In this document: piece after piece, positions 31,739 to 41,629 of the stretch
How positions within the stretch are numbered: position 1 is the first letter of the stretch
How the letters are laid out: each line of letters starts with the position of its first letter
Origin: Mycobacterium gallinarum
GTDB taxonomy: Bacteria > Actinomycetota > Actinomycetes > Mycobacteriales > Mycobacteriaceae
Assembly: GCF_010726765.1 (NCBI RefSeq)
Contig: NZ_AP022601.1
Location: forward strand, 4,154,001 to 4,218,000
DNA length: 64,000 bases
Reading direction: 5' to 3'
Translations under genes and position numbers: made by a program
Notes under the pieces: model-generated
Told to the model about the DNA's origin: nothing
The model's input: the letters and a program-made list of their open reading frames with translations, nothing else
Database searches by the model: none

Positions 31739-32566
31739 CTATTCCGATGGGGCGTCGATGCGGACCCGGTACATCTTGGGCCAGTACTTGCCGGTGATCA
31801 GGTACTCGTCGCCGTCGATGTGGGCAATGCCGTTCAGCACCTTCTGACGGTCGCGGCCGGCGTTTGTAGCCAGCTCGCTGGCATCCACGACGGTGTTCAC
31901 CTCGCCGGTCCCGGGGTCGATCCGCACGATCGTGTCGGACGTCCAGACGTTGGCCCACACCTGGCCGTCGACGCATTCCAGCTCATTGAGGTTTCTCAGC
32001 GGGTCGCCGTCGCGCGTGACCGCAACCGAACCCGTCTCGGCGAACGTCTCCGGATCGTGGAAGAACAGCCGGTCGGACCCGTCGCTGCGGACCAGCCGAT
32101 CCCCGTCGGCGCACAGCCCCCAGCCCTCGCCGTTGACCGGGACCTCGCGCAGCGGGGTCATGGTGTTCTTGTCCCACTCGACGGCCACCTTGTTCTGCCA
32201 GGTGAGTTCCCAGATCCGGTCGCCGACGACTGTGATGCCCTCGCCGTAGTAGTTTTTTGGCGCTGCGGCAGCGCGCAGGACCGCGCCCGTTTCCGGGTCG
32301 AGTTCGCGCACCTGTGAGGCGCCCGCGACACCCGTGCCCTCGTAAAGCTTGGGACCGTCGAACTCCAAGCCCTGAGTCCAGGCCGTCGTATCGTGTGGCA
32401 TCTCGGCGAGCACCTCGGGCTTGATCGTCGGCACCGGGCCCTTCGCCGTGGTGGTCTCGCTGGGTGTCGATTCGCTTCCGCAGCCGGCGACCAGCACGCT
32501 CACCGCGGCTGCCCAGATGACCGCGCGCCGGCCCCGCCATCGGTCACTGTTTCCCATAGCTCCCAT
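31739..32566 (-). CDS. Glutaminyl-peptide cyclotransferase (plant type), lipoprotein
   Basis: 275 residues. Signal peptide with lipobox VLVAGC, giving a membrane-anchored exported protein. The mature part matches the plant/bacterial glutaminyl cyclase family, a five-bladed beta-propeller: AWTQGLEFDG, LYEGTGVAG, GEGWGLCADG, LNELECVDG and VLNGIAHI are repeat-like segments of it. It converts N-terminal glutamine to pyroglutamate on exported proteins. An ATG nine bases further in is an alternative start. HrpA lies 12 bp upstream on the same strand. Confidence 0.85.
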   Translation of the reverse strand: MGAMGNSDRWRGRRAVIWAAAVSVLVAGCGSESTPSETTTAKGPVPTIKPEVLAEMPHDTTAWTQGLEFDGPKLYEGTGVAGASQVRELDPETGAVLRAAAAPKNYYGEGITVVGDRIWELTWQNKVAVEWDKNTMTPLREVPVNGEGWGLCADGDRLVRSDGSDRLFFHDPETFAETGSVAVTRDGDPLRNLNELECVDGQVWANVWTSDTIVRIDPGTGEVNTVVDASELATNAGRDRQKVLNGIAHIDGDEYLITGKYWPKMYRVRIDAPSE

Positions 32567-32578
32567 AGATACCCGTCC

Positions 32579-35500
32579 TCACGGTGTGACGGCGTCGATC
32601 GCCCGGTAGATCCGCTTCTCGCTGACCGGCCGTGGGGTGCCGAGCTGCTGTGCCCACAGGCTGACCCGCAGCTCCTCGATCTGCCGGGCGATGTCGCGGA
32701 TGTCGTCGGCGCCCGCGCGGGTGGGCGACAGCGCACCGATCAGGTCGTCGAGCGCGTCCTGGACATCGTGCACGCGCTGCATCCGTTCGCGGTCCGCGCC
32801 GACGGCGTGCGGCAGCCGCTCGAGTCGACGGTTGATGGCGGTGAGGTAGCGGGTGAGGTCGACCAGCCGGCCGGCCCCGGTCGCGGTGACGAAGCCCTTC
32901 GGCATGAGCCTGGCGAGCTGGTCGCGTATGTCGGCGATCGCGTCGGCCTGCGTCGGCGGCGGCGCGGCGGGCAGCGCGAGGTCGACGTCGTGGGCCGCGG
33001 CGAGCACCTTCTCGACCTGGCCGAGGATCGCCTGCGTGGTGGGTACGAGTTGTTCGGCGACGCGGTCACGCAGCGCATTGAATTCGGCGCGGGTCCACAC
33101 GGGTACCGGCGCAAGCCAGCCGGTCGCCGCGTCGGCGCAGTCGTCGAGCAGCGCCGCGAGCAACCCGTCGGGGTTTGCGCCCAGTACCAGCCGGGCACGT
33201 GGATCCAGTTGGCGCTCAAGGCTCTTCACCGGCGAGGGGGTGGCCAGTCGCAGCAGCCTTCGGATACCAGGCACCATCGCGGCCGCCTGCTCGGCTTCGG
33301 TCGGGAACACGCGGATGTCGACCGCGGCTCCCGCGTCGACCAGTGCGGGGAAGCCACGCACGGCGTGCGCGCCGCTGGCGCGTTCGACGGTGCGGGGTAG
33401 CTCGTCGAGATCGTCGGGCCACGTCCGCAGTCCGGTCCGTTCCAGCTCTCCTGCAACCGCTTCGGCGACGGCACGGCGAATCGGCGCGGCCAACTGGGTC
33501 TGCAGGGCCTCGAGATCCTTTCCGCGCGCGACCTCCTTGCCGTCGGACTCGACGGCGAAGGTGACCCGAAGGTGCGGCGGCAGCTTGTCGAGGTCGAATG
33601 CGTCGATCGGCACGAGCACTCGGGTCAGCCGGTGCAGTTCACGCTGCAGGGCCTGCAGAATCGGTTCGCCGTCCGGCGCGATCGAGGCGAGCACGGCGCG
33701 CGCGGTATCCGGTGCGGGAACAAAGTTGCGGCGCAGGTCCTTTGGCAGTGACTTGATCAGTGCGGTGATGAGTTCCTCGCGCAGCGCCGGTACCTGCCAG
33801 CTGAATTCGTCACCGCCGAGCCGGGCCAGTACCTCGACGGGCACGTGCACGGTCACCCCGTCGTCCTCGGCGCCCGGTTCGAAGCGATACGTCAGCGGCA
33901 GTGACAGCTCGTCGGCCTGCCAGGTGTCCGGCCCCTCGGCGGCCGGGTCGTCCTTGCGCAGCAGATCGTCACGGGTCAGCGTGAGCAGGTCGGGGGTTTG
34001 GTGCCGCTGCTTCTTCCACCACGCGTCGAAGTGCTTCGCCGACACGGCGTCTGCGGGCACACGCGCGTCGTAGAACGCATAGATCTCGTCGTCACCGACC
34101 AGCAGGTCGCGCCTGCGCGCCTTGTCCTCGAGTTCCTCCAGTTTGTCGCGCAGCCGCGCATTGTCGCGGAAGAAGTGGTGGCGTGTCTGCCAGTCGCCCT
34201 CGACCAGCGCGTGCCGGATGAACAGTTCGCGTGCGACCTCAGGCTCCACCGTCGCGTAGCCGACCCGGCGTCGTGGCACCAGCGGCAGTCCGAACAGCGT
34301 CACGCGTTCGTAGGCCATCACGGCGCCGCGCTGTGCGTCCCAGTGCGGCTCACTGTAGGTGCGTATGAGGAGATCCGACCCGAGCCTTTCGATGTCCTCC
34401 GGCTGGATCCGTGCTGCGATTCTGCCGTACAGCCGGCTGGTCTCGACGAGGTCGGCGACGACGATCCACCGTGGCGGACGCTTCGTCAGCACCGAACCGG
34501 GAGCGAGGACGAACTTGACGTTGCGCGCACCCTGAAAATCGCGAGACTCGCCCTCGCGCAATCCGATATGTGACAGCAGACCGGCAAGCAGCGCCGCGTG
34601 CACCCGGGACGGATCAGCAGGTTCGGGATCGTCGGACTCCCTGATGCCGAGATCCCGGGCAATGCTGCGCAGCTGCCCCCTCAGGTCCTGCCATTCGCGG
34701 ATGCGCAGATAGTGCAGGAACTCTTCGCGGCACATCCGGCGAAACGCGTTGCCCGAACGTTCCTTTCGTTGCTCACCGAGATAGCGCCACAGATTCAGGT
34801 AGGACACGAAATCCGAGTGCTCATCGGCGAACCGGGCGTGCTTCTGACGTGCGGTCTCCTCGCGGTCGGCCGGGCGCTCACGCGGATCGGGGATCGACAG
34901 CGCGGCGGCGAGCACGAGAATCTCGCGCACGCAGCCCTCTTCGTCGGCCTGCAGGATCATTCGCCCGAGGCGCGGGTCGACGGGCAGCTGTGCCAGGCGA
35001 CTGCCGATATCGGTGATAGCGCCGTTGGCATCGAAGGCGCCGAGCTCCTGCAGCAACGCGATGCCGTCGCGGATGCTGCGCCGGTCGGGCGGGTCGAGGA
35101 AGGGAAACGTCTCGATATCACCGAGATTCAGCGCCGCCATCTGCAGAATGACCGCGGCCAAGTTGGTCCGCAGAATCTCCGGATCCGTGTATCGCGGACG
35201 CGACTCGAAATCTTCCTCGGAGTAGAGGCGAATGCACACACCGGGTGCGGTGCGGCCCGATCGGCCGGCGCGCTGGGCGGCCGACGCCTGCGAGATCGGC
35301 TCGATCGGCAACCGCTGCACCTTGGTCCTTCGGCTGTACCGCGAGATCCGGGCGGTGCCGGGATCGACGACATAGCGGATGCCCGGCACCGTCAGCGAGG
35401 TCTCGGCGACGTTGGTGGCCAACACGATTCGCCGCGCGCTCTGACTGGGCTGAAAGACCCGCTGCTGTTCGGCGGTGGGCAGCCTGGCGTAGAGCGGCAG

Positions 35501-36475
35501 CACCTCGGTGTTCTTCAGAGGACGTAAAGCCTCTGCGGTGTCGCGGATCTCACGCTCACCCGATAGAAACACCAGGACGTCACCCGGTGGTTCGGCGGAT
35601 AGTTCGTCGACGGCGTCGACGATCGCCTCGGTCTGGTCGCGTAATTCGGTACGCACGACCTCGTGGTCGGGATCGTCTGGGTCGTCGCTGTCGTCGGCAA
35701 CCGCCGGCACTTCCAAAGGCCGATAACGGATCTCGACCGGATATGTCCGCCCCGACACCTCCACGATGGGAGCACCCGAGAAGTGCGCCGCGAACCGTTG
35801 GGGCTCGATCGTCGCGGAGGTGACGATCACCTTGAGGTCGGGCCGTCGCGGCAGCAGCTCACGGAGATAGCCGAGCAGAAAGTCGATGTTGAGGCTGCGC
35901 TCGTGCGCCTCGTCAAGGATGAGCGTGTCGTAGCGCAGCAGTCGGCGGTCGCGCTGGATCTCGGCGAGCAGGATGCCGTCGGTCATCAGCTTCACCAGGG
36001 TGCGGTCACTGGCCTGATCGGTGAACCGCACGGTGTAGCCGACAGCGTCGCCCAGTGGTGTGCCCAATTCGTCGGCGATGCGTTGTCCGACCGTGCGTGC
36101 GGCGAGGCGGCGCGGTTGCGTGTGGCCGATCGTGCCGCGGATACCGCGGCCGAGTTCGAGGCAGATCTTCGGCAGCTGCGTCGTCTTCCCCGAACCCGTC
36201 TCCCCGGCGACGATGACGACCTGGTGGTCGGTGATCGCCTTGGCGATCTCGTCGCGGCGCTCGCTGACCGGAAGGTCGGGATAGGTGATCGCCGGCACCG
36301 CGGCCAGCCGGGTCGCGATCAGGCCTTCGCCGGCGGTGATCTGATCGGCGATCCCGCGCAGTTTGTCGGGCCCGGCGCCGCGAAGGTTCTTGAGACGCCG
36401 GCCAAGGCGTGCCGCGTCGCGGATCGTCAGGCCATCGAGGCGCTGGCGGAGCTCAGCGGCTGACAGCTCGGGCAC
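32579..36475 (-). CDS. hrpA: ATP-dependent RNA helicase HrpA (DEAH-box)
   Basis: 1298 residues, the full length of bacterial HrpA. P-loop GETGSGKTT at 91-99, DEAHERSLN (motif II), SAT (motif III), and motif VI QRAGRSGRTAPG are intact. HA2/OB-fold regions follow, then the long C-terminal DUF3418 domain that is specific to bacterial HrpA. It unwinds RNA and has been linked to resolving stalled ribosomes and to fimbrial mRNA processing in other bacteria. The start at 36475 is 15 bp behind the stop of the HTH/SCP2 gene, so both are probably cotranscribed. Confidence 0.94.
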   Translation of the reverse strand: MPELSAAELRQRLDGLTIRDAARLGRRLKNLRGAGPDKLRGIADQITAGEGLIATRLAAVPAITYPDLPVSERRDEIAKAITDHQVVIVAGETGSGKTTQLPKICLELGRGIRGTIGHTQPRRLAARTVGQRIADELGTPLGDAVGYTVRFTDQASDRTLVKLMTDGILLAEIQRDRRLLRYDTLILDEAHERSLNIDFLLGYLRELLPRRPDLKVIVTSATIEPQRFAAHFSGAPIVEVSGRTYPVEIRYRPLEVPAVADDSDDPDDPDHEVVRTELRDQTEAIVDAVDELSAEPPGDVLVFLSGEREIRDTAEALRPLKNTEVLPLYARLPTAEQQRVFQPSQSARRIVLATNVAETSLTVPGIRYVVDPGTARISRYSRRTKVQRLPIEPISQASAAQRAGRSGRTAPGVCIRLYSEEDFESRPRYTDPEILRTNLAAVILQMAALNLGDIETFPFLDPPDRRSIRDGIALLQELGAFDANGAITDIGSRLAQLPVDPRLGRMILQADEEGCVREILVLAAALSIPDPRERPADREETARQKHARFADEHSDFVSYLNLWRYLGEQRKERSGNAFRRMCREEFLHYLRIREWQDLRGQLRSIARDLGIRESDDPEPADPSRVHAALLAGLLSHIGLREGESRDFQGARNVKFVLAPGSVLTKRPPRWIVVADLVETSRLYGRIAARIQPEDIERLGSDLLIRTYSEPHWDAQRGAVMAYERVTLFGLPLVPRRRVGYATVEPEVARELFIRHALVEGDWQTRHHFFRDNARLRDKLEELEDKARRRDLLVGDDEIYAFYDARVPADAVSAKHFDAWWKKQRHQTPDLLTLTRDDLLRKDDPAAEGPDTWQADELSLPLTYRFEPGAEDDGVTVHVPVEVLARLGGDEFSWQVPALREELITALIKSLPKDLRRNFVPAPDTARAVLASIAPDGEPILQALQRELHRLTRVLVPIDAFDLDKLPPHLRVTFAVESDGKEVARGKDLEALQTQLAAPIRRAVAEAVAGELERTGLRTWPDDLDELPRTVERASGAHAVRGFPALVDAGAAVDIRVFPTEAEQAAAMVPGIRRLLRLATPSPVKSLERQLDPRARLVLGANPDGLLAALLDDCADAATGWLAPVPVWTRAEFNALRDRVAEQLVPTTQAILGQVEKVLAAAHDVDLALPAAPPPTQADAIADIRDQLARLMPKGFVTATGAGRLVDLTRYLTAINRRLERLPHAVGADRERMQRVHDVQDALDDLIGALSPTRAGADDIRDIARQIEELRVSLWAQQLGTPRPVSEKRIYRAIDAVTP

Positions 36476-36490
36476 TCGCGCCAGGATAAG

Positions 36491-37165
36491 TCAGGCCGGT
36501 CGCGGCACTGCAGCTAGTGTCGATTGACCGATCCACATCGGCACCGCACGGCGCGCATCGGAAGTGCCGTCGATCGACACCGATCCGTCCAGTACGGCCC
36601 GCTGCCACGACTGGTCGCCGCGCCAGATCTGCGTCAGCGCCCGCAGGCTTGTCGACACCGTCGCCGCGACGTCACATCCCGGATCGAAGTCGCAGACCTC
36701 CGCCTCACCGTCCGCGACCATCAGCCACCACGACGAGGACTTGGGCGGCGCACCCGACAGCCGGAACGCGACCACGGTCCGCGCTCTCGGCCATTCATCG
36801 AGCGGAATCGTGCGGCGGATGTCCCACATCAGCACACTCGGGTCGAGATCCTTTTCGACGAGATCGCTGAACCAGCGCACGCTCCACATCCCGAGGGCTT
36901 CGACAACGGCGACGAGTTCGCGGCCGCATTCGGTCAACGTATACACCGTGCGGTTGCCAACCTCGGACCGCTGCACGACGCCGGCGCGGGTCAAGGTTTG
37001 CAGTCGCTTGGACAGCAGCGACGGCGACATTTTCGGCACGCCGCGACGCAGATCATTGAAATGCGTGCTGCCCGCAAGCAGCTCGCGGACCACCAACATC
37101 GTCCATCGCTCGTCGAGTAGCTCCATGGCTTTCGCTACGGGACAAAACTGACCGTATCCAGACAT
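36491..37165 (-). CDS. HxlR-type regulator with C-terminal SCP2-like domain
   Basis: 224 residues. Residues 1-100 form an HxlR winged helix: CPVAKAMELLDERWTMLVVREL with the conserved cysteine, PSLLSKRLQTLTRAGVVQR and the wing RTVYTLTECGREL. Residues 110-224 resemble an SCP2-like sterol-binding domain (SSWWLMVADGEAEVCDFDPGCDVAATVSTSLRALTQIWRGD), suggesting sensing of a lipophilic ligand. ATG 37165 is chosen over GTG 37171 since GGGGAGGG is then well spaced. Divergent from the secreted protein at 37335 across a 169-bp gap. Such fusions are common in actinobacteria. Confidence 0.82.
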   Translation of the reverse strand: MSGYGQFCPVAKAMELLDERWTMLVVRELLAGSTHFNDLRRGVPKMSPSLLSKRLQTLTRAGVVQRSEVGNRTVYTLTECGRELVAVVEALGMWSVRWFSDLVEKDLDPSVLMWDIRRTIPLDEWPRARTVVAFRLSGAPPKSSSWWLMVADGEAEVCDFDPGCDVAATVSTSLRALTQIWRGDQSWQRAVLDGSVSIDGTSDARRAVPMWIGQSTLAAVPRPA

Positions 37166-37334
37166 GCGCACCCTCCCCGTGACGGTCCAGCAAACGTATT
37201 ACCAGTAGACCGCTGATCGATGCCGCTGGCTACTACAGATTCGGGACCACCATCGGTACAGATCCGTGACTAGAGCGCGCGTGCCCGTTTGGCCGAGCAT
37301 TTCCTCAACCGCAACTTCAGCGAAAGGAAATGAC

Positions 37335-37679
37335 ATGAACAGCTCAGCCCGCCTCCTCGCGGTCCCAACACTCGCGGTGGGACTGGTGCTCGGATCGGCC
37401 GCAGTCGCCACGGCCCTACCGGCGTGGGACATCGGAATATACGACCGCTGCATACAGAACATTCCGGACGATGTGCTGCTCGACAACAGAGGCACCGACG
37501 CAGTTCATGAATGCTGCTGGAAGTCGGGTGGCAGCTGGGACAGCAAGACCAACAAGTGCGTGGCCCCTCCGGCGGAGGGGCAGAGCGGCCGGGCGCCATT
37601 ATCGCAGGTGCCAACGCATGTCCTGACACCGTCGCAGCCGGAGCAGGTGCCGGGTGGAGTGTTGACTCCGGAGGCTTAA
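37335..37679 (+). CDS. Small secreted cysteine-containing protein
   Basis: 114 residues. Sec signal peptide LLAVPTLAVGLVLGSAAVATA. The mature chain DIGIYDRCIQNIPDDVLLDN...HECCWKSGGSW...NKCVAPP contains four cysteines with a CC pair and ends in a disordered proline-rich tail. Similar short exported proteins are found in many mycobacteria and are annotated as hypothetical. Start ATG 37335 with AAAGGAAA as ribosome binding site. It converges with the MTHFR gene, the stops overlapping by 4 bp, and is divergent from the HxlR/SCP2 regulator, which may control it. Confidence 0.75.
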   Translation: MNSSARLLAVPTLAVGLVLGSAAVATALPAWDIGIYDRCIQNIPDDVLLDNRGTDAVHECCWKSGGSWDSKTNKCVAPPAEGQSGRAPLSQVPTHVLTPSQPEQVPGGVLTPEA

Positions 37680-38569
37680 GGCTTGTCGGGTGACCAGTAG
37701 GCAAGCATCTCCGCGAACGTCTGGAACGCCGGGACGGACACCCCGTACGTCGCCTCGAGATGGATGCTGATCGGGAACCCCAGCTCGCCGACCCCGTCGA
37801 CCACCCGCTTGTACAAATCGACCATCAGCAGCCGCTTCTCCGACGGCTCGGTGGCGGCCAACTGTTTGACGAACTCCTGCTCGGCGGCGACGGCAGCGTT
37901 GCCCTGGTCCTGGATCAACCAGTTGATGAGGCCGATGTTGGACTCGACCTTCGGCACGAAGCCGAACGAGAGCAGGATCTCGGGCCGATGGTCGGTCTCC
38001 CTCGCGAAGTGGCGCAGGAACCCGACGATCGCGTCGGAGTACAGCAGCTGGGTCATGCCGTACGTCGCGCCCTGGTCGCACTTGAAGTTGAAGCGACCGT
38101 GTTCGCCCTCGCGGGTCGGGATCAGGATGACTCCGCGGTTGGGCACCAGGTCGTCGTAGATCGACAGGGCGTCCGTCGGCGCGACCCCGGACCCTTCGCC
38201 GTCGTTCATGGTGCGCGGCACACCGACGAAGGCGATGCCGTCGAATCCCGCCGAGCTCAGCTTGGTCAGCCGCTGACGCAGCGCCGCCTTGTCCAGGAAC
38301 GCCGTCACCTGGGTGCACAGGCCGTTCATCGCGCTCAGCTCGGGCCTGATCTCGTTCCAGAAGTCGAGGACGTCCATCTTCGGCTTCATCTCGATCGGCC
38401 GGTCGTCGTCCTCTTCGATCATTCCGGGAATCATCACGTGCCGGATCCGGCCGTGCAGGCCGGTCTCCGCGGCGCACCTCAGCACCTTCTGCGCTTCCTC
38501 GAGCGCCCGCTCATGCCCGTTTTCGACGTTCGGCGGGACGAGCTCGAGCGCGATGGTATTCAGCGTCAC
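37676..38569 (-). CDS. Methylenetetrahydrofolate reductase, mycobacterial non-canonical type
   Basis: 297 residues if translation starts at GTG 38569, which follows GGGAGCA; the frame continues to an ATG at 38635 with no conserved sequence. TIALELVPPN has the conserved ELVPP with the catalytic glutamate position of MetF (ExFPP type), and the TIM-barrel pattern continues with FDGIAFVGVPRTMN and PILISFGFVPKVES-like segments. It differs strongly from E. coli MetF. I recall that the mycobacterial enzymes of this type are reported as NADH-dependent and lacking flavin, but this cannot be seen here. It would reduce 5,10-methylene-THF to 5-methyl-THF for methionine synthesis. Confidence 0.78.
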   Translation of the reverse strand: MTLNTIALELVPPNVENGHERALEEAQKVLRCAAETGLHGRIRHVMIPGMIEEDDDRPIEMKPKMDVLDFWNEIRPELSAMNGLCTQVTAFLDKAALRQRLTKLSSAGFDGIAFVGVPRTMNDGEGSGVAPTDALSIYDDLVPNRGVILIPTREGEHGRFNFKCDQGATYGMTQLLYSDAIVGFLRHFARETDHRPEILLSFGFVPKVESNIGLINWLIQDQGNAAVAAEQEFVKQLAATEPSEKRLLMVDLYKRVVDGVGELGFPISIHLEATYGVSVPAFQTFAEMLAYWSPDKP

Positions 38570-38691
38570 CGAACTGCTCCCTGATCGAATCTCCAACGTC
38601 CCGCGGCGCGGCGGGTCCCCGATGACCGCACGCATTTGCCGGGGACCTCACCCTACAGACCGGGCCTGTCACCGTCCGTAGGCTGGGTGGC

Positions 38692-40167
38692 GTGAGCGTT
38701 GCACCCGACACAGGCTCCGATACGCCGATCGCCCTGGCCGACCGCTTCGCGCGCGAGTTGCCCGAGCTGGCCGTCCGCTGGCAGGCCGAAGCCGCCCCCG
38801 AGCCTCGTCTCCTTGTTCTCAACGATCCGTTGGCCACCCAGCTCGGCCTCGACGCCCGCTGGCTGCGTGGGCCCGAGGGGGTGCGGTTTCTCACCGGCAA
38901 CCTGGTCCCCGACGGCGCCGCGCCGGTGGCCCAGGCCTACTCCGGACATCAGTTCGGCGGCTATGTTCCCCGCCTCGGCGACGGCCGGGCACTACTGCTG
39001 GGCGAACTCGCCGCCGTCGACGGCGGCTACCGCGACCTCCACCTCAAAGGTTCGGGCAGAACGCCGTTCGCCCGTGGTGGAGACGGTCTCGCGGCGGTCG
39101 GACCCATGCTGCGCGAATACCTCATCAGCGAGGGGATGCACGCCCTCGGTATCCCGACGACCCGTTCGCTGGCTGTGGTCGCGACGGGTCGCGCGGTACA
39201 ACGCGAAACTCCGCTGCCCGGCGCGGTGCTGGCCCGCGTCGCAAGCAGCCATCTGCGCGTCGGCACCTTCCAATACGTGGCGGCCGGCGGTGACGAGGTC
39301 CTGCTGCGGCGACTGGCCGACTACGCCATTGCCCGTCACTATCCGGATGCGGCCAACGCCGACAATCCCTACCTCGCGCTGTTCGGCGGCGTGGGTGCGG
39401 CCCAGGCGGCCCTGATCGCGCAATGGATGCTCGTCGGTTTCGTGCACGGCGTGATGAACACGGACAACATGACGATCTCCGGCGAAACCATCGACTACGG
39501 GCCGTGCGCGTTTATGGAGGCCTACGACCCAGAGGCGGTGTTCAGCTCGATCGACTCCTGGGGCCGCTACGCCTACGGAAATCAGCCGTCGATCGCGGGC
39601 TGGAACCTTGCCCGGTTCGCCGAGACGTTGCTGCCGCTGATCGATGGCGATCAGGACCGCGCGGTGCAGCTCGCCCAGGAGAGCCTCACCGGTTTCGGGG
39701 TGGAGCTCCAGGCGGCGCTGGCGACGGGGATGCGCGCCAAGGTCGGGCTGGCCAAAGACATCCCTGAGGACGTGGCGACTCCGCTGATCAACGACGTACT
39801 CGCGCTGCTCGCGGAAAGCCACGTCGACTTCACCTCGTTCTTCCGCAACCTCGGCCGAGCGGCCCGCGGCGACACCGAGCCGGCGCGCGGCATGTTCATG
39901 AACCTCGCCGGGTTCGACGAATGGCTCTCGCGGTGGCGGGCGCTGAACCCGGACGCTGAGCTGATGGATCGGGTCAATCCGATATACATTCCGCGCAATC
40001 ACCTCGTCGAGGAGGCGCTGGCTGCGGCGACCGACGGCGACCTGACTGCGCTGGAGCGCCTCCTGGAGGCGGTGAGCGCACCGTACGACGAACGTGCCGG
40101 CCTGGAGCGCTACGCCGAACCCGCGCCTGAGGACTTCGGTAAGTACCGAACCTTCTGCGGGACGTGA
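38692..40167 (+). CDS. selO: Protein adenylyltransferase SelO (YdiU family)
   Basis: 491 residues of the pseudokinase SelO, which transfers AMP from ATP to Ser/Thr/Tyr of target proteins and influences redox proteins in E. coli. Motifs: [19 protein letters not shown], the ATP loop [34 protein letters not shown], and the metal-binding [13 protein letters not shown] and IDYGPCAFM. The C-terminus ends FCGT; a terminal cysteine is typical (selenocysteine in animals). The GTG 38692 start is adopted; divergent from the MTHFR gene with a 122-bp gap. A housekeeping stress-related role is likely. Confidence 0.93.
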   Translation: MSVAPDTGSDTPIALADRFARELPELAVRWQAEAAPEPRLLVLNDPLATQLGLDARWLRGPEGVRFLTGNLVPDGAAPVAQAYSGHQFGGYVPRLGDGRALLLGELAAVDGGYRDLHLKGSGRTPFARGGDGLAAVGPMLREYLISEGMHALGIPTTRSLAVVATGRAVQRETPLPGAVLARVASSHLRVGTFQYVAAGGDEVLLRRLADYAIARHYPDAANADNPYLALFGGVGAAQAALIAQWMLVGFVHGVMNTDNMTISGETIDYGPCAFMEAYDPEAVFSSIDSWGRYAYGNQPSIAGWNLARFAETLLPLIDGDQDRAVQLAQESLTGFGVELQAALATGMRAKVGLAKDIPEDVATPLINDVLALLAESHVDFTSFFRNLGRAARGDTEPARGMFMNLAGFDEWLSRWRALNPDAELMDRVNPIYIPRNHLVEEALAAATDGDLTALERLLEAVSAPYDERAGLERYAEPAPEDFGKYRTFCGT

Positions 40168-40218
40168 CCTACGCGATGTCGGGTTCCAGCGCTGCGACGT
40201 CGCCCCGTAGTGCGGGCC

Positions 40219-40671
40219 CTACCCCGCCGCACCGGCGGGCACGTTGCGGAAGCTGATCGCCAGCCGGTTATAGGCGTTCATCAGACTGATCGCGATCGTC
40301 AAGTCCACCAGTTCCTTGTCGCCGAAGTGCGCCGACACGGCTTTGTAGTCGCTGTCGGGGACACCCGTGGTCGACACGCGGGTAACGGTCTCCGCCCATG
40401 CCAGGGCGGCCTTTTCGCGTTCGTCGAACAGCTGTTCCGCCTCGTGCCACACCGGCACCAGCGCGATCTTCTCGTTGGACACCCCGAGTTCGCGCAACTC
40501 GCGGGAATGCATATCGATGCAGTAGGCGCAGCCGTTGATCAGCGAGACCCTCAGGTTCACCGCGGCCAACAGCTCCGGGGCAAGACCCGATTGACTGACG
40601 TAGGCATTTGTGCCGGCAAGCACTTTCACGCCGCGGGGAGCAACTTCTGCGTAATTGATTCGTTGACTCAT
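40219..40671 (-). CDS. Carboxymuconolactone decarboxylase/AhpD-like protein
   Basis: 150 residues. The AhpD-like helical fold carries the redox motif CAYCIDMHSRELRELG (CxxC followed by His), used by alkylhydroperoxidase-type proteins to transfer electrons or reduce peroxides. VNLRVSLINGCAYC and SLMNAYNRLAISF are typical of the YurZ/CMD group. The start ATG 40671 is the first and only sensible one. It stands alone between selO (convergent) and the NmrA-like gene, with a 112-bp upstream gap. The genuine peroxidase activity and partner reductant are unknown. Confidence 0.87.
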   Translation of the reverse strand: MSQRINYAEVAPRGVKVLAGTNAYVSQSGLAPELLAAVNLRVSLINGCAYCIDMHSRELRELGVSNEKIALVPVWHEAEQLFDEREKAALAWAETVTRVSTTGVPDSDYKAVSAHFGDKELVDLTIAISLMNAYNRLAISFRNVPAGAAG

Positions 40672-40783
40672 GACACCCAGCCTGGCAACCGGAGCGCGAA
40701 AGCGGACCCTGGAAAACCCGTAGTCTTCGACCAGCCGGCTTTACGTAGCCTTGCGCCTAACCCTCGATGAACGTCGTCCACCG

Positions 40784-41539
40784 CTAGGCCTTTGCGGCCG
40801 CTTCGAGAATCCACTCCTCTAACCTGGTGTCGAAGAGCGTGGCCCCGTCAGTGGGGACCAGGGTGCGTTCCTCGAGGGCGATGCCCCAATAGCGCGCCTC
40901 GGGGTCGGCGATGACCGTGCGGGTGTCGCCGCGTGCAGTCAGCGAGGTGCTGATGGCGCCGGCAAGCGTGAATGCCTCCGGCCCAGCGATTTCGACGATG
41001 CCGTTCACCGGCTCGTTGACCGCGGTGATCGCAACGCCCTCGGCGACGTCGACGCCGGCCATCGGCTGGAACAGCGCGGTGGGCGTCCGCACCACGTCAC
41101 CTTCGGTCGCTGAGTCGGCGAGCGTCTTGATGAACTCGAAGAACTGCGTCGCGCGGACGATCGAGAACGGGGTGGGCCCCTCGCTGATGAGCTTCTCCTG
41201 CAACAGCTTTGCCTGGAAGTAGCCGCTCTGCGGGGCGAGCCGATCGGTGCCGACCACCGACAGCGCGACGTGATGCCGCACCCCGGCGGCCTTCTCTGCG
41301 GTGAGCAGGTTGGTGGTCGCCGTGCGGAAGAAGTCCAGGGCCGCGTCATCGAGCGTCGGTGAGTTCGATACGTCGACGACGACGTCGGCGCCTGTGAGGA
41401 CCGCTGCCAGACCCTCACCGGTGAGCGTGTTCACTCCGGTTGACGGGGCGGCGGCCACGGCGTCGTGACCGTGCTCCTCCAGTGTGTGCACCAGCTTGGA
41501 GCCCACGAATCCAGTGCCTCCGATGACGACGATTCTCAT
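40784..41539 (-). CDS. NmrA-like/atypical SDR NAD(P)-binding protein
   Basis: 251 residues. The GGTGFVGSKLV motif at 8-18 is the NmrA/NAD(P)-binding Rossmann loop; no YxxxK catalytic pair is evident where classical SDRs have it (YFQAKLLQEK could serve). Family members include redox sensors and azoreductase-like enzymes. Start 41539 has GGAAGGCG just upstream. The 90-bp region before it holds two CTGTGACAG-containing repeats, and the TetR gene follows upstream on the same strand, so regulation by that TetR is likely. Substrate unknown. Confidence 0.82.
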   Translation of the reverse strand: MRIVVIGGTGFVGSKLVHTLEEHGHDAVAAAPSTGVNTLTGEGLAAVLTGADVVVDVSNSPTLDDAALDFFRTATTNLLTAEKAAGVRHHVALSVVGTDRLAPQSGYFQAKLLQEKLISEGPTPFSIVRATQFFEFIKTLADSATEGDVVRTPTALFQPMAGVDVAEGVAITAVNEPVNGIVEIAGPEAFTLAGAISTSLTARGDTRTVIADPEARYWGIALEERTLVPTDGATLFDTRLEEWILEAAAKA

Positions 41540-41593
41540 GATTCGCCTTCCTGTTGGGTCGTTCCTGTCGCCAGGTATGACCGCCCAGGCATG

Positions 41594-41623
41594 GCTTCTG
41601 TGACAGGCGGGCTTCTGTGACAG
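41594..41623. promoter_or_regulatory. Tandem direct repeat with palindromic CTGTGACAG cores
   Basis: GCTTCTGTGACAG occurs twice, at 41594-41606 and 41611-41623, separated by 4 bp. Each contains CTGT-G-ACAG, a near-palindrome. Centre spacing is 17 bp. It lies between the TetR stop (41630) and the NmrA-like start (41539), where the promoter of the latter should be. Binding protein unknown. Confidence 0.55.
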
Positions 41624-41629
41624 CCCGGT

